From an uncultured Clostridia bacterium (lineage in GTDB: Bacteria > Bacillota > Clostridia > Lachnospirales > CAG-274), in assembly GCA_947630725.1 (NCBI GenBank), contig CANRIS010000004.1:86134-150133 (forward strand): 64,000 nt of DNA. Reading direction: 5' to 3'. How positions within the stretch are numbered: position 1 is the first letter of the stretch; each line of letters opens with the position of its first letter. Below the pieces are notes generated by a model, which did no database searches, was not told the DNA's origin, and saw only the letters and a program-made list of their open reading frames with translations. This document shows, one piece after another, positions 7,951 through 16,708 of the stretch. The position numbers were made by a program, and so were the translations under genes.

Positions 7951-7980
7951 AAAAGGGGGAACGCCTTTGAAACGTCCCCC
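7951..7980 (-). terminator. Terminator after acpP
   Basis: On the minus strand GGGGGACG pairs with CGTTCCCCC (one bulge) and is followed by TTTTGTT, 15 bases after the acpP stop. Confidence 0.75.
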
Positions 7981-7995
7981 ATAAAATCAGACCTA

Positions 7996-8226
7996 TCAGC
8001 CCTTGGCTGCCTTGATATACTCTACAGCGTCTCCCACTGTTTTGATATTTTCGGCATCTTCGTTTGCAAATTCGATTTCAAAAGCGTCTTCGAGCTCCGA
8101 AATGATCTGGAAAATATCAAGAGAATCGGCATCCAAATCATCTGCAAAAGAAGTTTCAAGCGTTATCTCATCTTCAGAAACACCCATCTGTTCCGCAATG
8201 ATTTCTTTGACCTTATCAAATTCCAT
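7996..8226 (-). CDS. acpP: Acyl carrier protein
   Basis: Carries growing acyl chains during fatty acid synthesis. The 76-residue acidic protein has the phosphopantetheine attachment Ser35 in DADSLD. AAGGAGG precedes the start by about 5 bases. It sits between plsX and rnc, as in many Firmicutes where plsX-acpP-rnc group lipid and RNA-processing genes. The terminator just downstream suggests high acpP expression relative to rnc. Confidence 0.95.
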   Translation of the reverse strand: MEFDKVKEIIAEQMGVSEDEITLETSFADDLDADSLDIFQIISELEDAFEIEFANEDAENIKTVGDAVEYIKAAKG

Positions 8227-8354
8227 TTTATAAGTCCTCCTTAAAAATAATCTGCATAATATAGAAAGCTTATCCTACTTTTTGACTGCAAGTGCTTCCT
8301 TAATAACTACTATACTAAATATTTCCGTATTTAGCAATACCCAATTTATAAAAT

Positions 8355-9347
8355 TTATATTTTTTCTCTTATTTTATTTACAATGTCCTTTTCTATAAAG
8401 GAACGGCACTGATTTATGGCACCTACGACAGCCCTATTGTCGGATGCGCCGTGAGCCTTTACGACAAGAGACTTAAGCCCGAGAAACGGCGCTCCCCCCA
8501 CTTCGGAATAATCCATACTCTTTAAAAGGCCTTTGAGGGGTTTTAAGCAGAGCAGCGCCCCTATTTTGGAGACAAACCCCGACATAATAGCCTTTTTTAT
8601 CATTCCTAAAAGAGAAACTGCCATTCCCTCGCCGAATTTGAGAATAATATTGCCTACGAAGCCATCGCACACATATACGTCAGCCACACGCTTCATAATA
8701 TCCCTTGCCTCGGCGTTCCCTATAAAGTTTATGTCATTCGTTTCGGAAAGGAGTTTGAAAGATTCTCTTAGGAGCTGGTTGCCCTTTTCTTCCTCCGTGC
8801 CTATGTTCACCAAGCCTACTTTAGGGTCTTTTTTGCCCATTACGTTTTCAAAATAGACCGAGCCCATTTTTGCAAACTGCACCATAAAGCTTGGTTTGCA
8901 GTCGGTGTTTGCCCCTACATCCATAAGCAGCGCAGGTCCTTCTTCGGTGGGCACAAGAGTGGCAAGACAGGGTCTTTCGACTCCCTTAAGCCTGCCTACG
9001 ATAACGGTTGCTCCGGTAAGCAGGGCTCCCGTGTTTCCTGCGGAAATAAAAGCGTCGGCCTTTCCTTCCTTTACAAGTTCAAGACCGATGACCATAGAAG
9101 AATTTTTCTTTCTTCTGATGGCGTTTGTGGGGATCTCGTCATTTTCTATGACCTCGGGCGCATGAACAACGATTATTCTTTCCTTATCGTAGGTATATTT
9201 TGAAAGCTCTTTTGATACATCGTCTTCTCTGCCGACAAGTATCAGCTTGTCGCTGCCTGTCTTAAGAGCCTCGACACAGCCCTTTACAATTTCACAGGGA
9301 GCGTTGTCGCCGCCCATACAGTCAACAGCAATCTTTATATCGCTCAT
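8355..9347 (-). CDS. plsX: Phosphate acyltransferase
   Basis: Makes acyl-phosphate from acyl-ACP for phospholipid synthesis at the membrane surface. The 330-residue protein starts KIAVDCMGGDNAP and carries NTGALL, LMDVGANTDCKP and the C-terminal GGAPFLGLKSLVVKAHGAS, all typical of PlsX. I chose ATG 9347 (AAGGATG upstream, MSDIKIAVD) over an ATG at 9398 that would add 17 unrelated residues. It lies between rpmF and acpP on the same strand; the rpmF terminator in front suggests partial read-through or a separate weak promoter. Confidence 0.95.
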   Translation of the reverse strand: MSDIKIAVDCMGGDNAPCEIVKGCVEALKTGSDKLILVGREDDVSKELSKYTYDKERIIVVHAPEVIENDEIPTNAIRRKKNSSMVIGLELVKEGKADAFISAGNTGALLTGATVIVGRLKGVERPCLATLVPTEEGPALLMDVGANTDCKPSFMVQFAKMGSVYFENVMGKKDPKVGLVNIGTEEEKGNQLLRESFKLLSETNDINFIGNAEARDIMKRVADVYVCDGFVGNIILKFGEGMAVSLLGMIKKAIMSGFVSKIGALLCLKPLKGLLKSMDYSEVGGAPFLGLKSLVVKAHGASDNRAVVGAINQCRSFIEKDIVNKIREKI

Positions 9348-9420
9348 ACAATCATCCTTAAAATATATGCCGTCCCTGAATAAATCAGAAAGAAGCAAAT
9401 AAGAGTAAATTGACGTTTTT

Positions 9421-9453
9421 AAAAAAAACAGGAGACGAAAACAGTCCCCTGTT
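9421..9453 (-). terminator. Terminator after rpmF
   Basis: On the minus strand AACAGGGGAC pairs with GTCTCCTGTT (G-U tolerated) and is followed by a run of eight T residues. Confidence 0.8.
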
Positions 9454-9464
9454 ATGTCTGAAAA

Positions 9465-9650
9465 TTAATCCTCAACCTCAACAACGGTTCTCTTGTTGTA
9501 GGAGCCGCACTTTCTGCAAGCTCTGTGGGGCTGCATTAATTCGCCGCATTCTGTGCATCTGACAAGAGTGGGAGTAACTATCTTCCAGCTCTGAGCCTTT
9601 CTTTTATTCTTTTTAGATTTGGACGTTCTGCCCTTGGGACAAATTGACAT
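9465..9650 (-). CDS. rpmF: 50S ribosomal protein bL32
   Basis: A 61-residue ribosomal protein with an SKSKKNKRKAQSWK basic N-terminus and the zinc-ribbon form CTECGE...CRKCG. AGGAGGTG precedes the ATG. It follows yceD by 44 bases, the usual yceD-rpmF pairing, and is followed by a terminator. Confidence 0.96.
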   Translation of the reverse strand: MSICPKGRTSKSKKNKRKAQSWKIVTPTLVRCTECGELMQPHRACRKCGSYNKRTVVEVED

Positions 9651-9694
9651 ACTTTACACCTCCTAATCGCAAATAAGGTTTATTACAAGACAAA

Positions 9695-10210
9695 TCAGTC
9701 CTGTTTATCGTTAAACATTGAAAGAAGCTTTTCAAACTCAGGATTCATCTCGCCCTTCTGACAGCCGCAGTCGCCTTCGTTAAGGTTTTTTCCGCATTTG
9801 GGACAAAGCCCCTTGCAGTCGGGTCTGCAAACATTTTTCATAGGGAAATTCAGAAGAATTTCGGTACGTATCATAAGTTCGAGATCAATCTGTGAGTCCT
9901 CAAAAACATAGCAGGCGTCCTCGCTGTCGTGTTCTTCTCTGTCGAAGATCCCAAAAACAGGAAACTCAATGGTTTTGGAAAATTCGGACAAACACAGGTC
10001 GCAAAGAAGTCTTGGCTGTGCCTTTAAGCTTCCCGAAAAGCGAAAGCCCTCTTTTGCCTTTTCAAGCTCTCCCTTAAGAACGAAGGGGACTTTGTTGTAT
10101 GGGCTGTAGGACTTCGGAATTTCTATACTGTCCTCGATATAAACTTCTTTCTTACACTCTGTTTCAATATCATCTATATTAATAATAAAATTATCGTTTT
10201 CAAAAGACAT
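9695..10210 (-). CDS. YceD family protein (DUF177), 23S rRNA accumulation
   Basis: A 171-residue protein with the YceD/DUF177 pattern: CDLCLSEF in the middle and a zinc-binding-like C-terminus CRPDCKGLCPKCGKNLNEGDCGC. Family members are encoded beside rpmF and affect 23S rRNA accumulation; the biochemical activity is not established. I chose ATG 10210, with GGGAG 8 bases upstream, over an in-frame GTG at 10225 that overlaps that site. It is the first gene of the yceD-rpmF-plsX-acpP-rnc cluster and has a consensus promoter directly upstream. Confidence 0.9.
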   Translation of the reverse strand: MSFENDNFIINIDDIETECKKEVYIEDSIEIPKSYSPYNKVPFVLKGELEKAKEGFRFSGSLKAQPRLLCDLCLSEFSKTIEFPVFGIFDREEHDSEDACYVFEDSQIDLELMIRTEILLNFPMKNVCRPDCKGLCPKCGKNLNEGDCGCQKGEMNPEFEKLLSMFNDKQD

Positions 10211-10249
10211 ATTGACAACTCCCACAGATGCATAAACAGTTCAAATAAG

Positions 10250-10278
10250 ATTATAGTATAGTGAGTGAATTTTGTCAA
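10250..10278 (-). promoter_or_regulatory. Consensus promoter of the yceD-rpmF-plsX cluster
   Basis: Minus-strand TTGACA (10273-10278) and TATAAT (10250-10255) with a 17-base spacer: a perfect housekeeping promoter, 40 bases before the yceD start. Confidence 0.9.
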
Positions 10279-10296
10279 GAAATTTTTGAAAGTTTT

Positions 10297-10350
10297 TTCT
10301 TAAGGGGCAAATCGCAAAGACAACAGTTTCCGAAATAAGCCCCTTAAGAA
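10297..10350. repeat. 12-bp inverted repeat downstream of the RND gene
   Basis: TTCTTAAGGGGC (10297-10308) and GCCCCTTAAGAA (10339-10350) are perfect inverted arms with a 30-base loop. No T-run follows on the minus strand, so it is not a clear intrinsic terminator for the efflux operon; it may stabilise the transcript end. Confidence 0.6.
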
Positions 10351-10367
10351 TATCCCTATCTGCGCCG

Positions 10368-13300
10368 TCAGGACGTTTGTTTATCCTTAAGCCATACAGA
10401 GCATATTGTGGGTATTATGACAAGCGTAAACAAAAGCGATGTTGTAAGACCCGACATAAACGCTATCGAAAGTCCCTTGAAAATTACATTTCCCGCAATG
10501 GCAAGAGGTATAAGACCCAAGACGGTCGTTGTGGTGCTGAGAAGTATAGGTCTGAAACGCTTTTCCACCGCATCGAGACACGCCTGCCTTATTTCGGAGC
10601 CCTTCTGTATCTCTATGTCGATATAGTCTATAAGCACTATGGCGTTATTTACAACTACACCCAAAAGGCTTATTATGCCTATAACGGCAAACATTGAAAG
10701 GTTTTGTCTCGTTACCCACAGTCCCACCGATGAGCCTATGAGCGAAAACGGTATGCTGGCAAGTATAATGGCAGCTCTCTTGAGAGAATAGAACTGCACA
10801 TAAAGCACGAATACTATTCCGAAAAGGCCAAGAAACGCTCCGTAAATAAGAGCCGACATAGCCGTATTGAATACGTCAAAATCTCCCAGATATTTTACGT
10901 TAAGACTGCCTATGTCCTTTTTGCTCATAGCGGACTTAAGAGCGCCCGATATTTCAACGGCGCTTTTTCCTCCCGTGACGTTACACGAGAGCGTAATGCT
11001 TTTCTTTCCGTTGTATCTTGTGACAACGCTGCTTTCCTTTTCAGCCTCAACATCGGCAAACTGACGGAGCTTGTATTTTCCGCCTGTGAGGGACGAAACA
11101 AAGGTATAATCCTTCAGCATATCCGTGTCGGATATGTCGCTTTTCACGATTATGGGATATTCCTGCCCGTTTTTGCGGTATATGGAGGCTTCCCCTCCCA
11201 TAACTGCAAAATTAAGCTCGTGCTGTACCTCGGCCTTTGTGAGCCCGCAGGTGTTAAGCTCGCTTGTATCCATATCTATATAATAATTGTAGGTATCGAA
11301 TTTTCTGTCCAGATGGACATTTTCTGCGCCCTCTATGCCTCTGAGTATGCTTTCGGCTTCGTTTCCCACTCTGTTAAGCTCTTCTGTATTTTCGCCGTAG
11401 AATGTAACGCTGACGGGTTCGGTTTTTGAAGGCACAATCGAAAGCTCCGTCACGGCGGCCTTTACGCCGCTTACATTTTCGTCAATGAGATTTTGGAGAT
11501 GTTCTCTGTACTGAGCCTTTGTCTTGAATCTTCCGCCCTTCTTTATGTCCACGTTATAAATTATGCTGCCCGTGTTGACAGAGTCGGTGGCAGGTCTTGT
11601 GCCGAAGTCATATTTGGGGACGTGTCCTCCGACTGCGCAGAGAAAGCCGTCATTTTCAGGCTCTTGGGACAGTATATTCTCTATGTCATTCATAACATTC
11701 TCTGTTTTTCTGATGTCATAATAGTTGAAGGCTGTCACCTCAATATCTATTATCTCCTTGTCGGAGCTTGGAATAAGCTCCAGATCAAGGGTAGAAAGCA
11801 GAAGTCCCGATGCTGCGACCGAAACAATACATATCACAAGGGTAGTAAGCTTATGATCCATAGAAAGCTTAAGCAGGCTTTTGAATTTTCCTCTTACGTT
11901 GAATCTTGACGCTTTCTTTTCGACAGATTTCTTCATAAGAAGATAGCACATCGCAGGCGTAACAAACAGCGCCGCCACAAAGGAGCAGACAAGAGCCGAA
12001 ATGACTATTATGGGCAGCCCTACGGCAAGATCGTGCATAGCGCCCGGAAGTCTGAAAAATACGCTGTAAATAATTACCGTTGTAAGCGTTGAGGCAAAAA
12101 CGGGCAGCGCCACCTCTTTTGTACCGCTTACGCAGGCATCGAGCCTGTCGTCTCCCCTGTCGATCCTCACCTGTATGGCATCGCTTACCACAATGGCGTT
12201 ATCGACCAGCATACCGAGGGCGACTATAAGGGATGCGAGAGAAACAAAGTTTATCTCCACGTTCAGAAGCTTCATACAAATGAACGATGCAAATATGACA
12301 AGAGGAATAACGACCGAAACTATGGTACCGTTTCTTATGCTCATTCCCACCATTATTACAAGGAGAACTATTACAACGCTCTCTATGAGGTTCAGCACAA
12401 AGTCGTTTATAGAATCGGACACATCATCGGGGAGATATACTACCTTGTTTATTTCCACACCGTCCGAAAGGGTCTCCGAATAGTCCTCAACGACATCCAT
12501 TACATCCTTGCCTATCGAAAGTACGTTATCGCCCTCCGAAAAATAGAGGCTGAGTATAACGGCCTGTTTTCCGTTGTATGTATAGTATTTTCCGTCATCG
12601 TCAAAGCCCGTCTCAACATCGGCAATATCCCCCAGCTTTATTACCGAGCCTGTGTTTGGATCGGCGGATACGATTATGTTTTTTATCTCATCGGTATTTT
12701 CGAGCTTTCCCGATGTGTTTATATTTATTTCATCATTTTCAAATTCAAGTGTGCCTACGGGGATATGGCTGTTCTGGGCTGATATAAGAGTGGCTATGTC
12801 CGTAAGAGGAAGCCCCAGATAATTTGTCTTTGCGCTGTTGACAGTGACCTTTATCTGTTCTTCTCTGTCGCCGTCTATTTCGACCTTGCTCACACCGTCC
12901 ATACCCATAAGGTCGTCCTTAAGGTGTTCGGCTCTCTGCCTCAGCTCCTGTTCGGATATTCCGTCACCCGTAAACGCCAGTATAAGTCCTGCGGTGTCAA
13001 AGGCATCGTCATTGTAGTTCAGGCTCGTAACGCCATCGGGCAGCGGCGTATCCTCTATATCTCTGCGGAGATCGTCCTGACATTTTTTAAGCTCATCGGC
13101 GTCAAGATCCTGATCGAACACCATTCTTATTATGGAAAGGCTGTTGTGTGACTCGGATGTAACATAGTCAAAGCCATCGGCAGCCATACAGGTATCTTCA
13201 AGGGGAGACGTGACAAGCTCCTCCATATCCTCTGCGCTTGCTCCCGGATATACAGCCGAAATTATTACCATAGGCAGGGTTATGACTGGGTACTGCTGCT

Positions 13301-13415
13301 TTGGTAGTATGTGATAACACAGAGCGCCCGTAAGAAATATCATAGCTACTATAAAAATCGTTATTCGTCTTTTTGAGACAGCCTGATAAATGGGATCGTA
13401 TTTTTTATTCTTCAT
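10368..13415 (-). CDS. RND-family efflux transporter permease
   Basis: A 1015-residue proton-driven exporter. The N-terminus has one membrane segment (about residues 17-37), a large extracellular loop with YPGASAEDMEELVTSPLE, then membrane segments 2-6 including GMLVDNAIVVSDAI (TM4, proton-relay region). The pattern repeats in the second half (FAVIGIISLLGVVVNNAIVLIDYI), showing the internal duplication of RND pumps. Monoderm RND pumps (SwrC type) export lipids, surfactants or drugs without an outer-membrane channel. Its start overlaps the adaptor gene by 11 bases, so the TetR-adaptor-pump genes form one operon. Confidence 0.92.
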   Translation of the reverse strand: MKNKKYDPIYQAVSKRRITIFIVAMIFLTGALCYHILPKQQYPVITLPMVIISAVYPGASAEDMEELVTSPLEDTCMAADGFDYVTSESHNSLSIIRMVFDQDLDADELKKCQDDLRRDIEDTPLPDGVTSLNYNDDAFDTAGLILAFTGDGISEQELRQRAEHLKDDLMGMDGVSKVEIDGDREEQIKVTVNSAKTNYLGLPLTDIATLISAQNSHIPVGTLEFENDEININTSGKLENTDEIKNIIVSADPNTGSVIKLGDIADVETGFDDDGKYYTYNGKQAVILSLYFSEGDNVLSIGKDVMDVVEDYSETLSDGVEINKVVYLPDDVSDSINDFVLNLIESVVIVLLVIMVGMSIRNGTIVSVVIPLVIFASFICMKLLNVEINFVSLASLIVALGMLVDNAIVVSDAIQVRIDRGDDRLDACVSGTKEVALPVFASTLTTVIIYSVFFRLPGAMHDLAVGLPIIVISALVCSFVAALFVTPAMCYLLMKKSVEKKASRFNVRGKFKSLLKLSMDHKLTTLVICIVSVAASGLLLSTLDLELIPSSDKEIIDIEVTAFNYYDIRKTENVMNDIENILSQEPENDGFLCAVGGHVPKYDFGTRPATDSVNTGSIIYNVDIKKGGRFKTKAQYREHLQNLIDENVSGVKAAVTELSIVPSKTEPVSVTFYGENTEELNRVGNEAESILRGIEGAENVHLDRKFDTYNYYIDMDTSELNTCGLTKAEVQHELNFAVMGGEASIYRKNGQEYPIIVKSDISDTDMLKDYTFVSSLTGGKYKLRQFADVEAEKESSVVTRYNGKKSITLSCNVTGGKSAVEISGALKSAMSKKDIGSLNVKYLGDFDVFNTAMSALIYGAFLGLFGIVFVLYVQFYSLKRAAIILASIPFSLIGSSVGLWVTRQNLSMFAVIGIISLLGVVVNNAIVLIDYIDIEIQKGSEIRQACLDAVEKRFRPILLSTTTTVLGLIPLAIAGNVIFKGLSIAFMSGLTTSLLFTLVIIPTICSVWLKDKQTS

Positions 13416-14751
13416 TCTCAGCCACCTCTTTGATGCTCACCTGTCTGTTGTCGCTCAGATCGGTCACGCCCTCCGAAATAACATATATGCCCTCGGGCAG
13501 CTCGTTCGCCAGTATTTTGTCTCCGTTGACCTCTCCGAGAGAGACTTCCTTTCTGGCCGTTCTGTAATAGCCGTATCCGTCATCCTCAACGGTGTATACG
13601 TAGTCTACGCCCTCCTGATTGAAAACAGAGCTTATGGGTATAAAACAGCCGCTTGTTTTGCCTATGGGTATTTCTACGTTCACAAGGCTGCCCATAGCTA
13701 TGTCAATGCCCTGATGGGGGGTTATTTCGACCTGATATGTCCTTGTGGCCTCATCGGGATAAAGGGCTATGTTTGTTATATCTCCCTCATATGTACCGCC
13801 GTTGTAGGTAATGCTCGCAGGACTGCCTACGGAAATTTTGGGATAGTCGGCTGTGCCTACGCCTATGTCTATCACCTGACTGCCCGATTTTACACAAACC
13901 ACGGGAGTACCCGCCGATGTGACCTCGCCCGCTTTCATAACCACCTCGGTAACATATCCGTCTACTGTGGAATAAAGCTTTGCGTCATTCATATTTTTGT
14001 TTCCCTGTTCAAGGGCGATACGAGCCTGACTGAGCTTTATGTTGGCTGCTTCAAGCTGAGTGCGTGAGTTTTCAACGGCGGTCTGCTGAAGCTTATAGTC
14101 GTTCTCCATATTTTCGATTTTCTTGTTTTCAAGGCTTACATCGTTTTCCATATCGGACTGCGCCGTGCTGAGCTTTTCCTCAACGGTATCCATAGCAAGC
14201 TTTGCGTCCTCATAGTCGGTCTGACTTATATATTCGCTTTCATACAGCTCACTTGCTCTTTCAAAGTCGGCTTTTACATCGTCATAGTTGAGCTTTATGG
14301 TATTTATCTGAGACTCATAGGAGTCCTGTATTTTTTTGAGGGTCAGCTTTTCGGCGTCTATCGCAAGCTGAGCCTTTTCGAGGGTGAGCTTTTCGGCCTC
14401 GAGGTTGTTGTTGAGCTGAGATATATTGTTTTCAGCCATTTTTATGTCCTCCTTGGCGTTGTTCACGGCAAGCCTTATGGATTCGGTATCCAGATCCGCA
14501 AGAAGCTGCCCCTCCTTGACCTCATCGCCCTTTTCGACATATACGTCAGAGATCCTGCCCGAAAGCAGAAAAGAAAAATTCTTTGTTTCGTCAGCCTTTG
14601 CATACCCCGTACAGCTAAGGCTTTCGGTATACCCCTGCGCAGCCGTTTTTACGACCGACACCGTTGGCGGAGCCTTTTCGTCAGCGCCTCCGCCGCAGCC
14701 TGTGGCCGCCGTCAATAAAAGCGTCAATAACAACAGATTTCTTTTTTTCAT
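13405..14751 (-). CDS. RND efflux adaptor (membrane fusion) lipoprotein
   Basis: A 448-residue adaptor with a lipoprotein signal (LLLTLLLTAATGC; lipidated Cys at residue 19). A lipoyl half-motif lies near residues 58-90, a long coiled-coil hairpin at about 95-265, the second lipoyl half at DGYVTEVVMKAGEVTSAG, then beta-barrel and membrane-proximal domains. It would anchor on the outer face of the cytoplasmic membrane and assist the RND pump encoded next. It starts inside the end of the TetR gene (four-base ATGA overlap). The hairpin is unusually long, with several repeated EKLTL-type segments. Confidence 0.9.
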   Translation of the reverse strand: MKKRNLLLLTLLLTAATGCGGGADEKAPPTVSVVKTAAQGYTESLSCTGYAKADETKNFSFLLSGRISDVYVEKGDEVKEGQLLADLDTESIRLAVNNAKEDIKMAENNISQLNNNLEAEKLTLEKAQLAIDAEKLTLKKIQDSYESQINTIKLNYDDVKADFERASELYESEYISQTDYEDAKLAMDTVEEKLSTAQSDMENDVSLENKKIENMENDYKLQQTAVENSRTQLEAANIKLSQARIALEQGNKNMNDAKLYSTVDGYVTEVVMKAGEVTSAGTPVVCVKSGSQVIDIGVGTADYPKISVGSPASITYNGGTYEGDITNIALYPDEATRTYQVEITPHQGIDIAMGSLVNVEIPIGKTSGCFIPISSVFNQEGVDYVYTVEDDGYGYYRTARKEVSLGEVNGDKILANELPEGIYVISEGVTDLSDNRQVSIKEVAENEE

Positions 14752-15308
14752 AGCTTACCTCCGAAATTGTGTATTTTTTTATATAAGAGAAAAAGCTCCT
14801 CTTTGTTAAGCTCCTCGGCTCTGTCCTCGGCTATGCCGAAATGACTGCAAACCTTTTTGGACAGTGAAAAGAAGCAAACAGCCCTTATAATAAACATAAC
14901 ATACAAAAATATATTTTTTTCATTGATCTGAGCCTTTAGCTGACTGTCGGAAAAATTGAGTTTTGAAAGCTTCAGTATCATATCGGTTTTGTTGTCCTCC
15001 ATAAAAAGATCCACAAGACCCACCGACAGAACATCGCTTTCGGAGCGTATATTTTCGAGCAGCGACTCAAAATTCTTCTTTATATCCGAAGAATAGCTTT
15101 CGTTCAGCCTGTTCAATATTCTGTCGAGACTTTCCTCCAGAAGAGCGATAAATATATCATCCTTACTCTTAAAATAATAGTACAGAAGAGATTTTGTTAT
15201 TCCCGCTCTTTTCGCTATTTCGTCTATCCCCGAGCCATAATAGCCCTTGTCTCTGAAGCATTCCTTTGCGGCCTTAAGGATCATATCCCTTTTGGCGTTA
15301 TCCTTCAC
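14748..15308 (-). CDS. TetR-family transcriptional regulator
   Basis: A 186-residue repressor. Residues 8-55 are the TetR helix-turn-helix domain (DKGYYGSGIDEIAKRAGITKS and LYYYFKSKDDIF split across the recognition helix); the remainder is a ligand-binding helical bundle. It is the first gene of the efflux operon, overlapping the adaptor gene, and a palindrome TTGACCG-TT-CGGTCAA lies 22 bases before its start, next to a perfect promoter. Autoregulation together with the pump genes is therefore very likely; the inducing ligand is unknown. Confidence 0.92.
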   Translation of the reverse strand: MKDNAKRDMILKAAKECFRDKGYYGSGIDEIAKRAGITKSLLYYYFKSKDDIFIALLEESLDRILNRLNESYSSDIKKNFESLLENIRSESDVLSVGLVDLFMEDNKTDMILKLSKLNFSDSQLKAQINEKNIFLYVMFIIRAVCFFSLSKKVCSHFGIAEDRAEELNKEELFLLYKKIHNFGGKL

Positions 15309-15330
15309 AATATCACCGCCCCATTTTTTA

Positions 15331-15379
15331 TTGACCGTTCGGTCAAAAATATTATACCCCCGACAAACATCACTGTCAA
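15331..15379 (-). promoter_or_regulatory. Consensus promoter and TetR-type operator of the efflux operon
   Basis: Minus-strand TTGACA (15374-15379), 17-base spacer, TATAAT (15351-15356). Immediately downstream, at the expected transcription start, lies the inverted repeat TTGACCG-TT-CGGTCAA (15331-15346). A repressor bound there would block initiation or promoter clearance. Confidence 0.88.
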
Positions 15380-15469
15380 TATAAAATATAAAAATATAAA
15401 AATTTTTCCAAACAAAAAAAGATATTTTTTAAATTTTTAAAATTTTTTGTTAAAATTAAAAGAAATGTG

Positions 15470-15478
15470 TGATATAAT
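15470..15478 (+). promoter_or_regulatory. Extended -10 promoter of the L,D-transpeptidase gene
   Basis: TGATATAAT at 15470-15478 is an extended -10 box; no good -35 lies 17 bases upstream (TTGTTA is 20 away). A second TATAAT lies at 15484-15489. The start codon is about 40 bases downstream. Confidence 0.5.
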
Positions 15479-15518
15479 TGTGTTATAATAAAGAAAATAT
15501 ACGGATGTGGGTGATAAT

Positions 15519-16373
15519 ATGAAAAAAACAGCGGCCATTCTGTCGGCTCTGCTTATGGTGTTTTCGTTGTGCATAAGCTTTGAGGCCGCAGGAGAATATT
15601 ATATAAAGGTAAACAGAACAACAAACTGCGTTACGGTCTATGATTCCGAAGATAAACCCGTAAAGTCTATGATATGTTCTGTGGGTGACTCATCGGAGGG
15701 AAACTCCACCCCCGCAGGCAGCTTCAGGACATCTCAGAAGCTGCGCTGGCACGCCCTTTTCGGCAACGAATTCGGCCAGTACTGCACAAGAATAGACGGC
15801 CCCATACTTTTTCATTCGGTGCCGTATTTTTCCGAAAATCCCGGAGATCTCAACACTGCCGACTACAACGCCCTTGGCAGTCAGGACTCTCTGGGCTGCA
15901 TAAGGCTTTCGGTGGCTGACGCAAAATGGATATACGACAACTGTCCCATAGGCACAAGCGTAAACATTTTTGACGGCAGCGAAAAGGACGATCCCTTGGG
16001 CAGACCGGATGCCATAAAGTTAGGCGCCGAAGCCCCCTACCCCACATGGGATCCCACCGACCCCGATGAAAACAACCCGTGGAAGGGCTGCGGCGTTACC
16101 ATAACGGCGGAAAAAAACATACATTCGGTATATCAGAACAGCTATCAGAGCGCCGAGGACGTAAAGGAATATCTTAAAACAGGCGTAAAGGCCTATGACA
16201 GCGCAAAAAACGAAATAGACTTCACCGTTGAGACGGACGCAGACCCCACCGAACCGGGGGTATATAAGGCGGTTTTTTCGGCTGTAGATTCTCTGGGTAA
16301 AAAAGCCTCCAAAAACGCCGTGTTTATAGTTCTTCCGGGAAAGCTCATCTCAAACGCATCGATAAAAGAATAG
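15519..16373 (+). CDS. Secreted L,D-transpeptidase (YkuD domain)
   Basis: A 284-residue exported enzyme. Residues 1-26 are a signal peptide (MKKTAAILSALLMVFSLC...). The YkuD catalytic domain follows with FHSVPYF and the nucleophile motif SLGCIRLS, whose Cys forms the acyl-enzyme. The C-terminal 100 residues (after NNPWKGCG) look like a beta-sandwich, with a TEPGVYKAVFSAVDSLGKKA segment resembling bacterial Ig-like or cadherin-like modules. It would form 3-3 peptidoglycan crosslinks or attach proteins to the wall. I chose ATG 15519 because it begins the signal peptide and GGGTGA lies just upstream; an in-frame GTG at 15507 is less likely. Confidence 0.88.
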   Translation: MKKTAAILSALLMVFSLCISFEAAGEYYIKVNRTTNCVTVYDSEDKPVKSMICSVGDSSEGNSTPAGSFRTSQKLRWHALFGNEFGQYCTRIDGPILFHSVPYFSENPGDLNTADYNALGSQDSLGCIRLSVADAKWIYDNCPIGTSVNIFDGSEKDDPLGRPDAIKLGAEAPYPTWDPTDPDENNPWKGCGVTITAEKNIHSVYQNSYQSAEDVKEYLKTGVKAYDSAKNEIDFTVETDADPTEPGVYKAVFSAVDSLGKKASKNAVFIVLPGKLISNASIKE

Positions 16374-16454
16374 ATTTTTGTCGGCGGTATACTTGGGGCA
16401 AAATATGCATAAACTATCCGGGAATCATTCTTATTGAACGGAGCTGATGAGCAT

Positions 16455-16628
16455 ATGGATCGTAGCTGCAAAAAGACAAATTCCTCATGCAAATACTACC
16501 GACCCCTTGAAGGCGATTTTACCGTTTCGGATAAATGCGGAAACTGCGGCAGTTGTGTGTATTTTTCTTCAAAAAACTGCCGCAGGCATTCTGCGGACGA
16601 GATACCCGACTTTTTTGAGCCATACTGA
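16455..16628 (+). CDS. Small cysteine-rich protein, function unknown
   Basis: A possible 57-residue protein. Seven Cys residues are spaced C-x7-C, CGNCGSC and C (CRRH), a pattern that suggests a metal site. Codon use matches neighbouring genes, whereas the overlapping frames do not give sensible proteins. GGAG lies about 12 bases before the ATG, longer than ideal. I do not recognise the family. It lies 81 bases after the transpeptidase and 80 before the patatin gene, on the same strand. Confidence 0.55.
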   Translation: MDRSCKKTNSSCKYYRPLEGDFTVSDKCGNCGSCVYFSSKNCRRHSADEIPDFFEPY

Positions 16629-16708
16629 CAAAATATCCATAACAATTTAACATCGGACATTCTCTCCTCATATAAAGTATATATATGCTTTGTTGGGGAG
16701 ATTTTTTT

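Noticed and set aside
16447..16650. Alternative 67-codon frame overlapping the Cys-rich small gene
   Set aside because: Codon use is poor and no pattern is visible, whereas the other frame has ordered Cys spacing.
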